DNA of 64,000 nucleotides from Prevotella sp. (GCA_017449025.1 JAFSKJ010000063.1:1-64000), one strand, 5' to 3'. Shown: positions 24,282 through 35,216, counted from the first letter of the stretch. The notes: a model not told the origin generated them from the letters alone. Numbers and translations: made by a program.

Positions 24282-25229
24282 CTATCGCGCTGCATTGAGG
24301 AAGTCAACCATCTTCTTCAGGTTCTCCTCGGAATACATGCCCATGCCGTGGCCTCCCTCGGGCACGAAGGTGGCCTCGGTCTTCACACCGGCAGCCTTCA
24401 GCACCTCGTAGAACTTCTTGCCCTGGCAGCATGGAACCACATTGTCTTTCTCGCCGTGGAAGATGATGACGGGCGGGTCGTTCTTGTCAACGTATGTGGT
24501 GGCGCTGAGGCTGAGGTACTTGTCGGGCTCCTTGCTGAGCTTGGAGTCCAACAGCACATCCTCGGGGCTGTTGTCGCCCATCTTCATGCTCTCGCCGCAG
24601 TCCATGGCCGTGAGGTCGATGGGCCCCGACCAGTCGCAGGCGGCGTTGACGGTTGAGGGCTGGCTGGTGTAGTTGCCCACGCTGCCCTCCAAGTCGATGG
24701 TGATGGTTCCCACGGTCTCAGTCTTTGTTCCGCTGGTAGTGGCCGTGGTTGAAGCGAGGTGTCCGCCGGAGGAGAAGCCGCTGGTGGCAATGAACGATGT
24801 GTCGAACTTGTACTTGGCTGCCTCGCCGCGCACAAAGCGCACCACGGCGCGTATGTCGTGGAGCTGTGCCGGCCACTTGGCATCCATGCTGGAGCGATGG
24901 TTGGGGCACACCACGGCGTAGCCCGCATTGAGCAGCGTCTTGACAATGGTGCCCAGGTCGGCGGCACCCTTGCTGCTGTTGCTGAACCATGCACTGCCAT
25001 AGATGTGTATGACAACAGGATAGCTGGCTTTTTCCTCCTTGGGCAGATATATGTCGCAGGTGTGGAAGGCCTTGTCGTCGCCGGCATAGTTCACATCCTT
25101 CCACTGCTGCGACGTCTCAAGGTTTGCCTGCTGCTGAAAGCCTCCGAAGCCTCCGAAACCCCCTTGGGGCTGCGCCGACAGGCTTAATGCGGCGCAGGCC
25201 ATGAATAATGATAACGCGGTCTTCTTCAT
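24282..25229 (-). CDS. Secreted alpha/beta-hydrolase, BD-FAE/carbohydrate esterase-like
   Basis: This secreted esterase of 315 residues has signal peptide MKKTALSLFMACAALSLSAQ and a Gly/Phe-rich linker GGFGGFGGF. The alpha/beta-hydrolase core has the oxyanion segment VIHIYGSAWF, the nucleophile elbow ATSGFSSGGHLA (Ser near 153), the acid in IIFHGEKDNVVP and the catalytic histidine in PEGGHGMGMYS. It resembles the bifunctional acetyl/feruloyl esterases (BD-FAE) of gut Bacteroidota, which remove acyl groups from xylan. It lies between the carboxylesterase and GH2 genes in the minus-strand operon with gaps of 36-57 bases. Acetyl versus feruloyl specificity cannot be assigned. Confidence 0.78.
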   Translation of the reverse strand: MKKTALSLFMACAALSLSAQPQGGFGGFGGFQQQANLETSQQWKDVNYAGDDKAFHTCDIYLPKEEKASYPVVIHIYGSAWFSNSSKGAADLGTIVKTLLNAGYAVVCPNHRSSMDAKWPAQLHDIRAVVRFVRGEAAKYKFDTSFIATSGFSSGGHLASTTATTSGTKTETVGTITIDLEGSVGNYTSQPSTVNAACDWSGPIDLTAMDCGESMKMGDNSPEDVLLDSKLSKEPDKYLSLSATTYVDKNDPPVIIFHGEKDNVVPCCQGKKFYEVLKAAGVKTEATFVPEGGHGMGMYSEENLKKMVDFLNAAR

Positions 25230-25286
25230 AGTTGTAACTGATTTGCTGTCTGATTGATTGTTAATGTAAGTCTTTGCCTGCCATGC

Positions 25287-26813
25287 TCATCTCCTTCCTC
25301 TCGGGTCGCCGTTGGGGTCGACGATGAAGTCACCCATCTCGGAGGCCTCGGCATCGTTGTCGTCGAGCTTGAAGAGCATAAACTTCGGATTCTCCTCGGT
25401 ACAGGGCTGCCAGCCAAGGGCTGATGCCGGCTGTTGGGCATTGGCATCGCCGTTGGGGTCGCTGTACTTGGCGAAGTTGGTCCAGGCGGTAAGCATTTTC
25501 TCTGACAGGTCCCAGTCGCCTTTGGTCCAGGGGCGCCAGCAGTGTTTAAGGCTCTTGAACACAAACCAGAGGTCGCTGCTGTGGAAGGCTCCCTTCAGGC
25601 GGTCGGTAATCTCGGGATGCTTGCCGTCGTCGGGCAATGGGCGGGCAAACTCATAGCACCACGCCTTGCCGCCCTGCTGCTGGCGCACCTTGCAGAACTC
25701 TGCAATGCCGGGACCCATGGAACCCATGTCGTTGAGAGTATAGCCAATCATATAGGGTATGTCGGCAATGGTGCCCTCGCGGGTGGCCTCGTTGAAGCTT
25801 TTTTTAGACACATAGCCGTCGATGATGGGGCGCTGCATGAGGAAAACGTCGCTCTTGGTCACCATATTATATAAGGTGGGGATGGTGTAGAGCAACTCGG
25901 TGGATGCTGCGCGGAGCTTCTGAAGGTCGGTGAGTCCGGCCCAGTCCATCACCTTCTTGGTCTCAGCCTCGCTCTCCTGGAGTGTGGGGTTGTAGGTGAA
26001 GAACTTGTTGACAGGTGTGGCCGGCTTGGCCTCTTCGCCATCCTTGGCAGGCACGTCGATACCGCCGCCACTCATGATGACGGCCTTGTGGAACAGTCCG
26101 CGGGCCAGCGGGCTCTCGCACAGTGTGCGCACGCTGCCGGCACCGGCACTCTGTCCGAAGATGGTTACGTTGTCGGGGTCGCCGCCAAACTGCTCGATGT
26201 TCTCCTTTATCCACTTCAGCGATTGTATCTGGTCGAGAATGCCGTAGTTGCCGCTGACGTGATTGGGACTCTCTGCCGACAGCTCAGGATAGGTCATGAA
26301 GCCGAAGATGCCCAGGCGGTAGTTGATGCTGACGAGCACCACATCCTTCGACGCCCACTCCTGACCGTCGAACTCCGGCTCAGAGCCCCAGCCCTCGCGA
26401 TAGCCGCCGCCGTGAATCCACAGTGCCACGGGCAGCTTCTTGCCTACCTGTCCAGGAGCCTTTGTCCAAACGTTAAGGTAGAGGCAGTCCTCGCTGTAGG
26501 GAGCCTCGTCGCCGTAGCCCCACTCAGAGGCATAGAAGCCGGGGTAGTGCACGGCCTGATAGCCGGGATGCCCGAACTTGTCGCACAGGCGCACAGAGTC
26601 CCAAGCCACCACGGGCTGCGGCTCCTTCCAGCGCAGTTCGCCTATAGGCGGTGCTGCGTATGGTATGCCGCGGTACACAAAAACTCCGGGGTTTTCAGCC
26701 CGGACTCCTTGAATCTGTCCTCCCGCAATGGTAAGTATCGGGTTGACACCATCGTCTTGGGCGCAGCTGAGCATAAGTGCCAGCATTGGCAATAACAAGA
26801 AAATCTTTTTCAT
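25287..26813 (-). CDS. Carboxylesterase type B family lipoprotein
   Basis: This 508-residue protein has a lipoprotein signal (MKKIFLLLPMLALMLSC). The type B carboxylesterase domain shows YRGIPYAAPPIGELRWKEPQ, EDCLYLNVWTKAP, the oxyanion motif ALWIHGGGYREGWG and the nucleophile elbow VTIFGQSAGAGSV (Ser near 222). It is a serine esterase probably anchored to a membrane facing the periplasm or the surface. Given neighbours CE6, GH8 and an acyl esterase, it likely acts on ester substituents of xylan fragments, though type B esterases are catalytically broad. It is third in the operon, 38 bases after the GH8 gene. Confidence 0.85.
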   Translation of the reverse strand: MKKIFLLLPMLALMLSCAQDDGVNPILTIAGGQIQGVRAENPGVFVYRGIPYAAPPIGELRWKEPQPVVAWDSVRLCDKFGHPGYQAVHYPGFYASEWGYGDEAPYSEDCLYLNVWTKAPGQVGKKLPVALWIHGGGYREGWGSEPEFDGQEWASKDVVLVSINYRLGIFGFMTYPELSAESPNHVSGNYGILDQIQSLKWIKENIEQFGGDPDNVTIFGQSAGAGSVRTLCESPLARGLFHKAVIMSGGGIDVPAKDGEEAKPATPVNKFFTYNPTLQESEAETKKVMDWAGLTDLQKLRAASTELLYTIPTLYNMVTKSDVFLMQRPIIDGYVSKKSFNEATREGTIADIPYMIGYTLNDMGSMGPGIAEFCKVRQQQGGKAWCYEFARPLPDDGKHPEITDRLKGAFHSSDLWFVFKSLKHCWRPWTKGDWDLSEKMLTAWTNFAKYSDPNGDANAQQPASALGWQPCTEENPKFMLFKLDDNDAEASEMGDFIVDPNGDPRGRR

Positions 26814-26851
26814 TTTGATTATGGTTTTGGTTGAATATATTAGTAAAGGTG

Positions 26852-28216
26852 TTATTTGTCAAAGATGATACGATAGTTGCCACTGAGGTGCATGAAAGCA
26901 AAGAGACGGAGCAGACCGTCGTAGTAGGCGTCGAAGTACCCGTCGTCGAAAGGCTCGTGGCGGGCATTCCACAGCTGGTCTACAAACTCCTTGCTCTTTT
27001 CGTGAGAGCACATGACAGAGGCAGCGGCAGTGGTAGCCACAAGGCCTATGCTGTGGCGTAGTTTGCGGAAGCCGCCGGCTCCGAGGATCTCGTTGCCCTC
27101 AGGTAGCGTGCCATCCTTGCGGTACTGGTCGACAAACGTGCTGATGCCCTGGCTATAGAAGAAGTTCTGGATCTTCTCGCCGTACTGGCGCTGCCATTCT
27201 CCGTCGGCGCAGCTCCATTCGTAGTCGAGGGCAATGTTCATAGGCACGCGCCACGAGTCGTAGCGGAAGTTGTTGTTGCCGTTACGACGCGGAGCACCCT
27301 CAGCCTGCCCCTGCGGCATGCCCGGGAAGCGGGGCATCTGCATCTCGGAGCCGTCGTACTGGCATTGGTCGCCGTTCAGGCCAGTATTCTCGTTGATGCA
27401 CTTGTGAAGGAACTCGCGGCTTTTCTGTGCACACTCCATCCAGTAGTCGGCACGCCCGTCGCCTGCCCATCGCGCCCATACCTCGTAGAAAGCGGGGATA
27501 TGGTATGAGGGGTCGGTAAAACGCTGGCCGAAGCCGTCGGGGGTGAAAGTGATGAGCTTTGTCTCGGGGTCGATGAGATACATCTTCTGGGGACCTGTCT
27601 GTTGCTGTCCGCCAAAAGCGGCGAAGCCCCCGAAACCGGCGGGGCGCGGCTCGGGTGTGTACTCGCGGGGCTGAATGCAATCAAGGATGTGCTGGGCCTC
27701 TGCCTTGTAGTCAATGCCTGTGTTGTTGCCCCAGCGGTTGCTGGCAAAGAGCAGGGCGGTGATATAGTACAGCTCGCCGTCGGAGGCTGCGCCTTGGGCG
27801 TTGCGTGTGCCGTCGGTCTGGCAGCTCCAGGCAAAGTAGCCCTTGCGGTTGCCGTCATGGTGCTGCATGTACTTCTTGCTCCACCGCCACAGCCGGTCGA
27901 AGATGTCCTTCTCGCCAAACTGTACGGCAATCATCATGCCATACGACATGCCCTCGGTGCGGGCATCGTGGTTCTTGACGTCAGACACGTAGCCCATGGT
28001 GTCTCCCACCTCAAAGTAAATCTTGTTGGGACCGCGGAACACGTCGTTGAACACTTCCTTTAGCTTGGCATCAACCTCTGCCGGCTGATAGCCCATTTCC
28101 ACAAACACGTTGCGGTACTGGCGCGTCTCAAAGGCCCCCTTTGTCCAGGGTGTGGTCTGTGCGTTGGCAAGGAGAGTCATTCCGCTCAGGATAACGATGG
28201 AAAGGATTCTGTTCAT
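26852..28216 (-). CDS. GH8 reducing-end xylose-releasing exo-oligoxylanase
   Basis: This 454-residue secreted GH8 enzyme has signal peptide MNRILSIVILSGMTLLANAQ. The (alpha/alpha)6 barrel shows HDARTEGMSYGMMIAVQFG with the general-acid glutamate near residue 88. It also has WSCQTDGTRNAQGAASDGE with a conserved aspartate, and YDSWRVPMNIALDYEW. The pattern corresponds to the Rex enzymes, which remove xylose from the reducing end of xylo-oligosaccharides, rather than to chitosanase or cellulase GH8 members. A Gly/Phe-rich insert (AGFGGFAAFGGQQQ) sits around residue 200. It follows the CE6 gene by 6 bases. Confidence 0.87.
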   Translation of the reverse strand: MNRILSIVILSGMTLLANAQTTPWTKGAFETRQYRNVFVEMGYQPAEVDAKLKEVFNDVFRGPNKIYFEVGDTMGYVSDVKNHDARTEGMSYGMMIAVQFGEKDIFDRLWRWSKKYMQHHDGNRKGYFAWSCQTDGTRNAQGAASDGELYYITALLFASNRWGNNTGIDYKAEAQHILDCIQPREYTPEPRPAGFGGFAAFGGQQQTGPQKMYLIDPETKLITFTPDGFGQRFTDPSYHIPAFYEVWARWAGDGRADYWMECAQKSREFLHKCINENTGLNGDQCQYDGSEMQMPRFPGMPQGQAEGAPRRNGNNNFRYDSWRVPMNIALDYEWSCADGEWQRQYGEKIQNFFYSQGISTFVDQYRKDGTLPEGNEILGAGGFRKLRHSIGLVATTAAASVMCSHEKSKEFVDQLWNARHEPFDDGYFDAYYDGLLRLFAFMHLSGNYRIIFDK

Positions 28217-28222
28217 GTGGAC

Positions 28223-30049
28223 TTATCTTATGACAACCTTCTTGCCGTTGACTATGTATATGCCTTTCCTTAATATATGGTTGGCTGACGAGCCATTGCT
28301 GACTCGGCGACCCTGCAGGTCGTAGTAATTATCATTCTGGAACCTCATTTCATAATTGCCATTGGGAAGCAGGGCCGATGCCGACGTGGTGCCGCCCAAC
28401 AGGCAGAAGGAGAAGTAGGTGGGAGTGTCGTACTTGGCGGGCGTGGCATCCTTAAGGTATAGTCCTGTGCCGACGTTTTTCAGCGAGAAGCCTTCGCCGT
28501 CAACGTATTTCACTTCCCAGACAGCCCCATTCTTGATGTCCTGGCCGTTAATGTATTCTCCGTTATTGTTGTTGATTCCGAGGATGAAGCTGCACCATCC
28601 GGTGGCCTCCTGAGAGTTAAGGTAGCCGGGAGAGTTCCAGATGGAATAGTCAGTGCCACTTGGGGTGACGAGGCGGAAGCGGTAGCAGTTCCTGATGCTG
28701 GCGTCGGACTCATTCACTAAGCTTTCCATCCTCCAGATGTAGCCCGTGTTAGTGTCGGAGAACGCTTTGTCGAGTACGTCGTAGCCCAGATTCTGGTCAG
28801 TGGAGCCGTATAGAGCCTTCTCTTCTTCCTCGTTGACTATTGCAAACTGCTTGCCCACGGCCTCCGCAACGCTCTTGAACCTGTGGCCCAACCCGTTGCT
28901 CCCCGATGCCTCTATGGTGATGCCGACGTTGTGTACTTTGCCGGTGAAGTCGGTAACTGTGGCGGTTACTATGCCTTTGGTTCCTTCGTCGCCCGTTGTC
29001 ACCTTGCCGTTGGCAATGGTGAAGTCTGTGCTGCTGAAGGTGGCGTCAGCCGTCAGGTCTTCGCGGTGGCCGTCGGTAAAGGTGCACCACAGCTTCAGCG
29101 TCACGTTGCTGTTGGCCTTGGCAGAGATGTAGTTGTCGAAACTCTTTGGTGTGAAGAACCGCGTAAGGTTGTCGGGCAGCGAGTAGCTTGCGTCCATACG
29201 CACGTCGCGGCCCATCACCTTCAGTGCCTCGGCAGCATAGCGCTTGCCGAAGATGCGGTAGCCGGCGGCGGAGAAATGCCATGCGTCGGTACCGTTGCCG
29301 GGGATGTTCTCGGAGCTGACCACGTGGGCAGTGGGAATGACTTGGGGAACCTTGGCAACCACAACATTGTGGGAAGAGCAGCCGCCACCCATTTCCTTAC
29401 GTTCGGTCTCGCCCACGAACAGCGGAACGTCGGAAGCCTGCAGGTTCAGGTCGGTGAGAATGTCGTTGTAGATTTTCTTCACCATGTTAGGCCAATTCGT
29501 GTCGCCGCAGTTCGAGCAGCCCTGGTGTAGCAGTATGCCCTTGATGACACCCGACTCCTGTGCCTTCTTGGCCATGTCGATAAGGCGGCCGTAGGGGTTG
29601 CCGCCGTAATAGTTTTTTGCCAGCGTGGCCCACCATTCATTGGGATTGTCCTTCAGCTTCTGCTGGTACTTGTCCTTGTCGAACATCTCGATGGGACTGC
29701 CGCCCATGGCCACTGCCACGACACCTATCCTGACGTCCGCCGGCATGGCGGCCACCATTGTGCGCCCGAAGTAGTCGGTGGGACCCAGCTTGCCGGCGGG
29801 GCTGACGATGGGGCACAGTGCCTTGTACCAGTTGCCAAGGGTGCGTTTGGGGCTGTCGAAGTTAGTGGTGGCGAGCATTTGGAAACGTGCGTCCACATAT
29901 TGGTTGTCAACGCTTTCCCACTGGGCGTTGCCCTCCATGTTGGATTGTCCGAAACAGAGGTAGATGTGGAAGTTGGAGTCTACTTCGGCACGGGCACCTA
30001 CCCATGCCATTGTCAACAGCAGAGCCGTGAGTAATGATTTCATTTTCAT
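28223..30049 (-). CDS. CE6-type SGNH acetyl(xylan) esterase with C-terminal tail
   Basis: This 608-residue secreted protein has an SGNH-hydrolase domain of the sialate O-acetylesterase/CE6 type. The nucleophile block is FHIYLCFGQSNMEGNAQ (Ser near 34), then VGVVAVAMGGSPIEMF-like text, HQGCSNCGDTNW and the catalytic pair in DAWHFSAAGYRIFGKRY (His near 257). Residues ~300-560 form beta-rich domains, including an Ig-like part (NVTLKLWCTFTDGHREDL). The protein ends YYDLQGRRVSN followed by RKGIYIVNGKKVVIR. It would remove acetyl groups from xylan. It is the first gene of the five-gene operon, with a -7 box at 30079-30087. A second CE6 of the same design lies at 54355-56061. Confidence 0.83.
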   Translation of the reverse strand: MKMKSLLTALLLTMAWVGARAEVDSNFHIYLCFGQSNMEGNAQWESVDNQYVDARFQMLATTNFDSPKRTLGNWYKALCPIVSPAGKLGPTDYFGRTMVAAMPADVRIGVVAVAMGGSPIEMFDKDKYQQKLKDNPNEWWATLAKNYYGGNPYGRLIDMAKKAQESGVIKGILLHQGCSNCGDTNWPNMVKKIYNDILTDLNLQASDVPLFVGETERKEMGGGCSSHNVVVAKVPQVIPTAHVVSSENIPGNGTDAWHFSAAGYRIFGKRYAAEALKVMGRDVRMDASYSLPDNLTRFFTPKSFDNYISAKANSNVTLKLWCTFTDGHREDLTADATFSSTDFTIANGKVTTGDEGTKGIVTATVTDFTGKVHNVGITIEASGSNGLGHRFKSVAEAVGKQFAIVNEEEEKALYGSTDQNLGYDVLDKAFSDTNTGYIWRMESLVNESDASIRNCYRFRLVTPSGTDYSIWNSPGYLNSQEATGWCSFILGINNNNGEYINGQDIKNGAVWEVKYVDGEGFSLKNVGTGLYLKDATPAKYDTPTYFSFCLLGGTTSASALLPNGNYEMRFQNDNYYDLQGRRVSNGSSANHILRKGIYIVNGKKVVIR

Positions 30050-30078
30050 GTCGTAATAAATTTGTTAGCTAACTGCCT

Positions 30079-30087
30079 GCAAATATA
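30079..30087 (-). promoter_or_regulatory. -7 promoter element of the CE6-GH8-esterase-GH2 operon
   Basis: The minus strand reads TATATTTGC, matching TAnnTTTG. The leader to the start at 30049 is about 25 nt. No clear -33 box is seen. Confidence 0.5.
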
Positions 30088-30200
30088 CGACTAAAAAATG
30101 AACTGTGGTAAACACCTTGTTTCAAATACTTTACTATTTGTTACCAGGGCACTCATAATGGTTAAATGCCTTGGCAGCAGCAATAATTCTCGCTTGAGAA

Positions 30201-30965
30201 TCACTGTTTCCTCTGTTGTATGCCCTCGGCGGCGGCACTGTCTGCTTCGGCTGAGCCTGTTCGCCCTCTCTTGCTTCTCTCTGCCATGGCAGCCTTGTAT
30301 ACTGGGTACTGCGGCTGTTTCTGCCCCATGAGGTCAAGCAGCTCCTGCTGCTCCTCATCGGTGAACTCATTGGAGTAGAGGCCGTAGAGCATGTCGCTGG
30401 CTGGCGACGGCATGTGGCTGATGATAAACTCTTTGCGGAAGGTGTGCTGCTGGCGGCTAACAGAGTCGGCCTGTAGCGTGGCCATCATCCGTGTGGACTC
30501 GTCGGCGGTGCTGTCGTTGAGCACGTCGAGTGCCATCTGCATCTGCTGTCCTAACTGTGTCTCACCGTCAAGAAACTCCTCGTACAGCTTCTGCGACGGT
30601 CCTCCAGTCACCTTGTCGTTTCGTCCGTTGGCGGTTACGGCAAGCGTTATGTCTGCGTTCTCGAGCACGAAGACGCTGAAGGCCACGGCCTGACCATTAT
30701 GCATAGGAATGACGAAGCGCAGCGAGGCACCCTCGGTGGTTCCCTTGAAGGTGAACTTCGAGTTGGCTACAACGGTGGTGTCCAATGGCACTACGTCGAA
30801 GAATCCCTCAATCTTGCAGAGGAAGACGGTGTCGCCGTCTACGGTTCCCTCTGCCGTTCCGCTGACGGTGTAACCCTCGGCAGCAGCGTTGTTGCTGTTA
30901 CTGTTGCTGCACGATGTGGCTATCAGTGCGGCAAGTGCTATGATTATTGCTGTTGTGTGTCTCAT
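30201..30965 (-). CDS. DUF4369 lipoprotein
   Basis: This lipoprotein of about 254 residues has lipobox LIATSC followed by a Ser/Asn-rich linker. The N-terminal half is a DUF4369-type beta-sandwich (YTVSGTAEGTVDGDTVFLCK, then TTVVANSKFTFKGTTEGASL). The family often precedes thioredoxin-like domains in Bacteroidota, but here no thioredoxin CxxC follows; instead there is a helical C-terminus with KAAMAERSKRGR. The start at 30965 begins the signal peptide; another ATG at 30974 is possible. It is the last gene of the apparent pckA-headed operon. Function is unknown. Confidence 0.75.
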   Translation of the reverse strand: MRHTTAIIIALAALIATSCSNSNSNNAAAEGYTVSGTAEGTVDGDTVFLCKIEGFFDVVPLDTTVVANSKFTFKGTTEGASLRFVIPMHNGQAVAFSVFVLENADITLAVTANGRNDKVTGGPSQKLYEEFLDGETQLGQQMQMALDVLNDSTADESTRMMATLQADSVSRQQHTFRKEFIISHMPSPASDMLYGLYSNEFTDEEQQELLDLMGQKQPQYPVYKAAMAERSKRGRTGSAEADSAAAEGIQQRKQ

Positions 30966-30981
30966 AATTGTCATGGTGATG

Positions 30982-31914
30982 TTAGGATTTATGTTTCTTT
31001 TTTAATAGGCGCAGGGATAGTACTGCTATTGCTATAAGGATGAGGGTCATGACGAGGGCCATCGTCGGCGTTATGACCGACGGGCGGCTCACGTCGAGCG
31101 TCTGCGGCAACAACTGCTTGGACTTGCCAACGGTCATCGGGCGGCTCTGTCCGTTGTCGCCGGTGATGGTTGCATTCTGCCAAGCCTCGGCGAGAAGGGG
31201 CGGGGCCAGCTTGTAGGCAGCCTGTCCTGTGTCGCTCCCCCTGGTACCCATGCGCAGTGTCCAGAAAAGTCTTGCCCACGGCGCGTGTGCGGATATGTGT
31301 TTCAGCAGGTCGTCGTAAGTGCCGCTGTCTACAGCCTCTGGCAGTGCAGAGTAGCTGATGTGTTCTCCGGCCTTGAGCAGAGCCTGCTCCACCATCCAGA
31401 TGCACATCGACGAGCAGTTGGTGGTCAGGAAGTCGTAGTCCCAGTGCGCGCCGCGTTCCAGCTCTCCGTCTAACAGCCGCCACAGCTCCTGTTTCTCGCC
31501 TGGCAGCAGGTTCAGCACTGTCTGGCTGATGCCGCGACCTTCTTGGCGGTACTTGTCGGTGAACAGTCTTGTCTGCATCACGGTGAAGCCGGCCTTTGCC
31601 GTGGTGAAGAGGAATCGCAGTTCCTGCCCCGGAGTGACGGGCATCTCGAAGGCAAAGCAGTAGTCGAGCTTGTGCGAGGGGCACTGCAGGCGCAGTGCCG
31701 TGTGTCCGTACAACGAGTAGACGGCTTCTCCTGGGCCTATGGTCAGCAAGCTGGCGGTGATGAAGTCCGGCTTTGAGGCCTCCACCTCAAGGCTGTCGGT
31801 AGAGTCAGCGGCCTTGCAGTTGCTGGCGTTCATGAAGACAAAGACTCCCGCTACGAGAAGTGGCAGGAGTCTTGTGTGTAGATTAGCGCTGGCGATAGTA
31901 AATCTTCTTGCCAT
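30982..31914 (-). CDS. DUF4105 (Lnb N-terminal-like) membrane protein
   Basis: This 310-residue protein has an N-terminal hydrophobic signal segment, a periplasmic DUF4105 domain and a C-terminal transmembrane helix (MALVMTLILIAIAVLSLRLL) with a basic tail. The domain shows YSLYGHTALRLQCP with a conserved His and WDYDFLTTNCSSMCIW with a conserved Cys, an NlpC/P60-like His/Cys arrangement. DUF4105 is the catalytic part of Lnb, the lipoprotein intramolecular transacylase, so a lipoprotein or amide-chemistry role is plausible but not shown. The start overlaps the preceding gene's end by 32 bases, and the DUF4369 gene follows after 7-16 bases. Confidence 0.8.
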   Translation of the reverse strand: MARRFTIASANLHTRLLPLLVAGVFVFMNASNCKAADSTDSLEVEASKPDFITASLLTIGPGEAVYSLYGHTALRLQCPSHKLDYCFAFEMPVTPGQELRFLFTTAKAGFTVMQTRLFTDKYRQEGRGISQTVLNLLPGEKQELWRLLDGELERGAHWDYDFLTTNCSSMCIWMVEQALLKAGEHISYSALPEAVDSGTYDDLLKHISAHAPWARLFWTLRMGTRGSDTGQAAYKLAPPLLAEAWQNATITGDNGQSRPMTVGKSKQLLPQTLDVSRPSVITPTMALVMTLILIAIAVLSLRLLKKKHKS

Positions 31915-33289
31915 CGGTGATGTATATACCGTTGCCGTCCATCTTGTCTACGCGCCGTCCGTCAAGGGTGAACGTACCCTTCTGCTTTGCCGTTGGCTCT
32001 ATGGTTATGTCTTCTATTCCGCTTGCATTGCTATAGGCCGTCTTGTCTACATAAATCTTGTCGGGCACGCCCAGACGTTCGTTAAGCATGTCGTCGGGAA
32101 GAATCATGTAGATGCGGTTCGCCTCTATCTTGCCGCCTTCGTAAAGCTCGAAGAACTCGCCGGAGGCCGACAGCAAGTAGTAGTTGTTGCCACTTACCAG
32201 CCTGACTCCGTTCTCGCCGCTCCACTTGAAGAAGGAGTCGGACTTGGGCGAAGCAGGTGAGTCGCTGAGCGGATATAGCGTCATGGAGGCAGAACCGCGC
32301 AGGAGTGCTGGTCGCTTGCCTTCGAGCACAGAGTATTCACCAGTGGTTGCAGGCAGGTTAAGCCACGTTTCGCGGTTGCCGAAGTCATCGCTGATGTCAA
32401 CCATCTTGGCATCTGACTCTTTCGGGCTGTAGGCAGAAACATACTCGTTCAGCTCATAGTCGTAGTCGCTGTACCACTCTATGGTACCTCCGCCAGCGGG
32501 GAAGACAATCTCACGTGCCAACTCGTTGACGAAACGTGCCTCGTAGGTGGCAACACCAGTGACGGTGATATAAAGCCTTTGGTCGGTTGAGACAAGCTCA
32601 CCGTTGAGATACCAGCCCTCGAACTTGCTCACTCCCTGTGGTGCAGCAACGAGCATCACGCGGTCGCCAATCTCGTTGACGTAAGGAGAGCATGCAGCTC
32701 CGCCCAACCCCGACTGTCCGGTGGCAACCTTGGCAAGCACATGGGTGAAGAGCACACGTACGTAGTTGTTGGGTTTCTCCGGAGCAAGCTTGGCCACTTC
32801 GGCAGAGTCGGCCTTCACAAACATCCCGTTCTCGTCGGTGGCTGTAATGTTCGACTGCAGGTAGACCACGGGCATGGAAGGGTATGAATGTGAGTTGACA
32901 TTGAAAAGCGGGTTACCCTCTTCGTCGTAGTCCACTTCCTTGGCAACTTCGCCGTCGGGCAGCTTCTGGCCGTTTACAAACCTGTTCTGCTGGTAGCCGG
33001 CAAACTGCCATCCGTCGGTAGGCTTTCCCCATACCACCATGGCCTTGTAGTCGGTGGCAAACTTCATGTTCAGCTTGTCTGTCCACTCGGTAATGGTGCT
33101 CTGGTCCTTGAAGATGTCACTGTCGCAGCTTGACGCATACACCTTACCTGCGCCGGTGGGATAAGGCTCAATGTCTACGTTCATGGCGTAGTAATAGTCG
33201 TAGGCACTGGCAGGGAGTGTGACAGCCAGTGCCACGACAGCCATTGCCAGCATGCGTAGCCAGGGTGAGGAAGATGCTTTCAATCCCAT
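31883..33289 (-). CDS. Secreted beta-rich protein with shared C-terminal tail, function unknown
   Basis: The protein has 468 residues with a signal peptide (about residues 1-30, ending LAVTLPASA). I do not recognise a catalytic domain. A segment near residues 215-255 (VMLVAAPQGVSKFEGWYLNG) looks like a Listeria-Bacteroides/InlB B-type repeat. The end is FTLDGRRVDKMDGNGIYITD plus GKKIYYRQR, the same tail type seen on the hydrolases. It lies 3 bases downstream of the pckA stop and overlaps the DUF4105 gene, so it is probably co-transcribed with a central-metabolism gene. It may be a surface or outer-membrane-associated protein. Confidence 0.7.
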   Translation of the reverse strand: MGLKASSSPWLRMLAMAVVALAVTLPASAYDYYYAMNVDIEPYPTGAGKVYASSCDSDIFKDQSTITEWTDKLNMKFATDYKAMVVWGKPTDGWQFAGYQQNRFVNGQKLPDGEVAKEVDYDEEGNPLFNVNSHSYPSMPVVYLQSNITATDENGMFVKADSAEVAKLAPEKPNNYVRVLFTHVLAKVATGQSGLGGAACSPYVNEIGDRVMLVAAPQGVSKFEGWYLNGELVSTDQRLYITVTGVATYEARFVNELAREIVFPAGGGTIEWYSDYDYELNEYVSAYSPKESDAKMVDISDDFGNRETWLNLPATTGEYSVLEGKRPALLRGSASMTLYPLSDSPASPKSDSFFKWSGENGVRLVSGNNYYLLSASGEFFELYEGGKIEANRIYMILPDDMLNERLGVPDKIYVDKTAYSNASGIEDITIEPTAKQKGTFTLDGRRVDKMDGNGIYITDGKKIYYRQR

Positions 33290-33292
33290 ATC

Positions 33293-34906
<1,614 letters not shown>

Positions 34907-34959
34907 AATTACTTAAGATATTTAATTGTGAATATTATCCTTAATTCTTAATACCGGCT

Positions 34960-34968
34960 GCAAAGTTA
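34960..34968 (-). promoter_or_regulatory. -7 promoter element of pckA
   Basis: The minus strand reads TAACTTTGC. The leader is about 50 nt to the pckA start at 34906. The 504-base gap 34907-35410 holds this promoter, AT-rich sequence, the 21-bp repeats at 35120-35216 and the promoter at 35342-35350, and no credible gene. Confidence 0.55.
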
Positions 34969-35119
34969 CTAAATAATTCATAATTACCAATTGATAATTC
35001 ACAATTATTTGCTGTCAAGCGTTTTTTTTTGCGTTAAAGTATTGAAAATTAGCAGTGCAGACGACACTTTTGCCACACAGAGTTAACAAAAATCCTCGAT
35101 TTGGCTTGGGTGTTGCGGT

Positions 35120-35216
35120 TAAAGTGCCACTCTACGGAGCTAAAGTGCCACTCTACGGAGCTAAAGTGGCACTTTACGGAGCTAAAGCGCCACTCTACGG
35201 AACTGAAGTGCCACCC
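35120..35216. repeat. 21-bp tandem repeat array (4.6 units)
   Basis: Four 21-base units start at 35120, 35141, 35162 and 35183, plus a partial unit from 35204. Each contains AAAGTGCCACTCTACGG or a close variant (AAAGTGGCACTTTACGG in unit 3). The unit includes the palindrome AAAGTGGCACTTT. There are no spacers, so it is not a CRISPR. The same motif builds the inverted repeat at 19609-19723. Because 21 is a multiple of 3, more than one frame stays open, giving spurious heptapeptide repeats. Confidence 0.85.

Noticed and set aside
35120..35216. CRISPR-like direct repeats
   Set aside because: The 21-bp units are directly adjacent with no unique spacers, and no cas genes are present.
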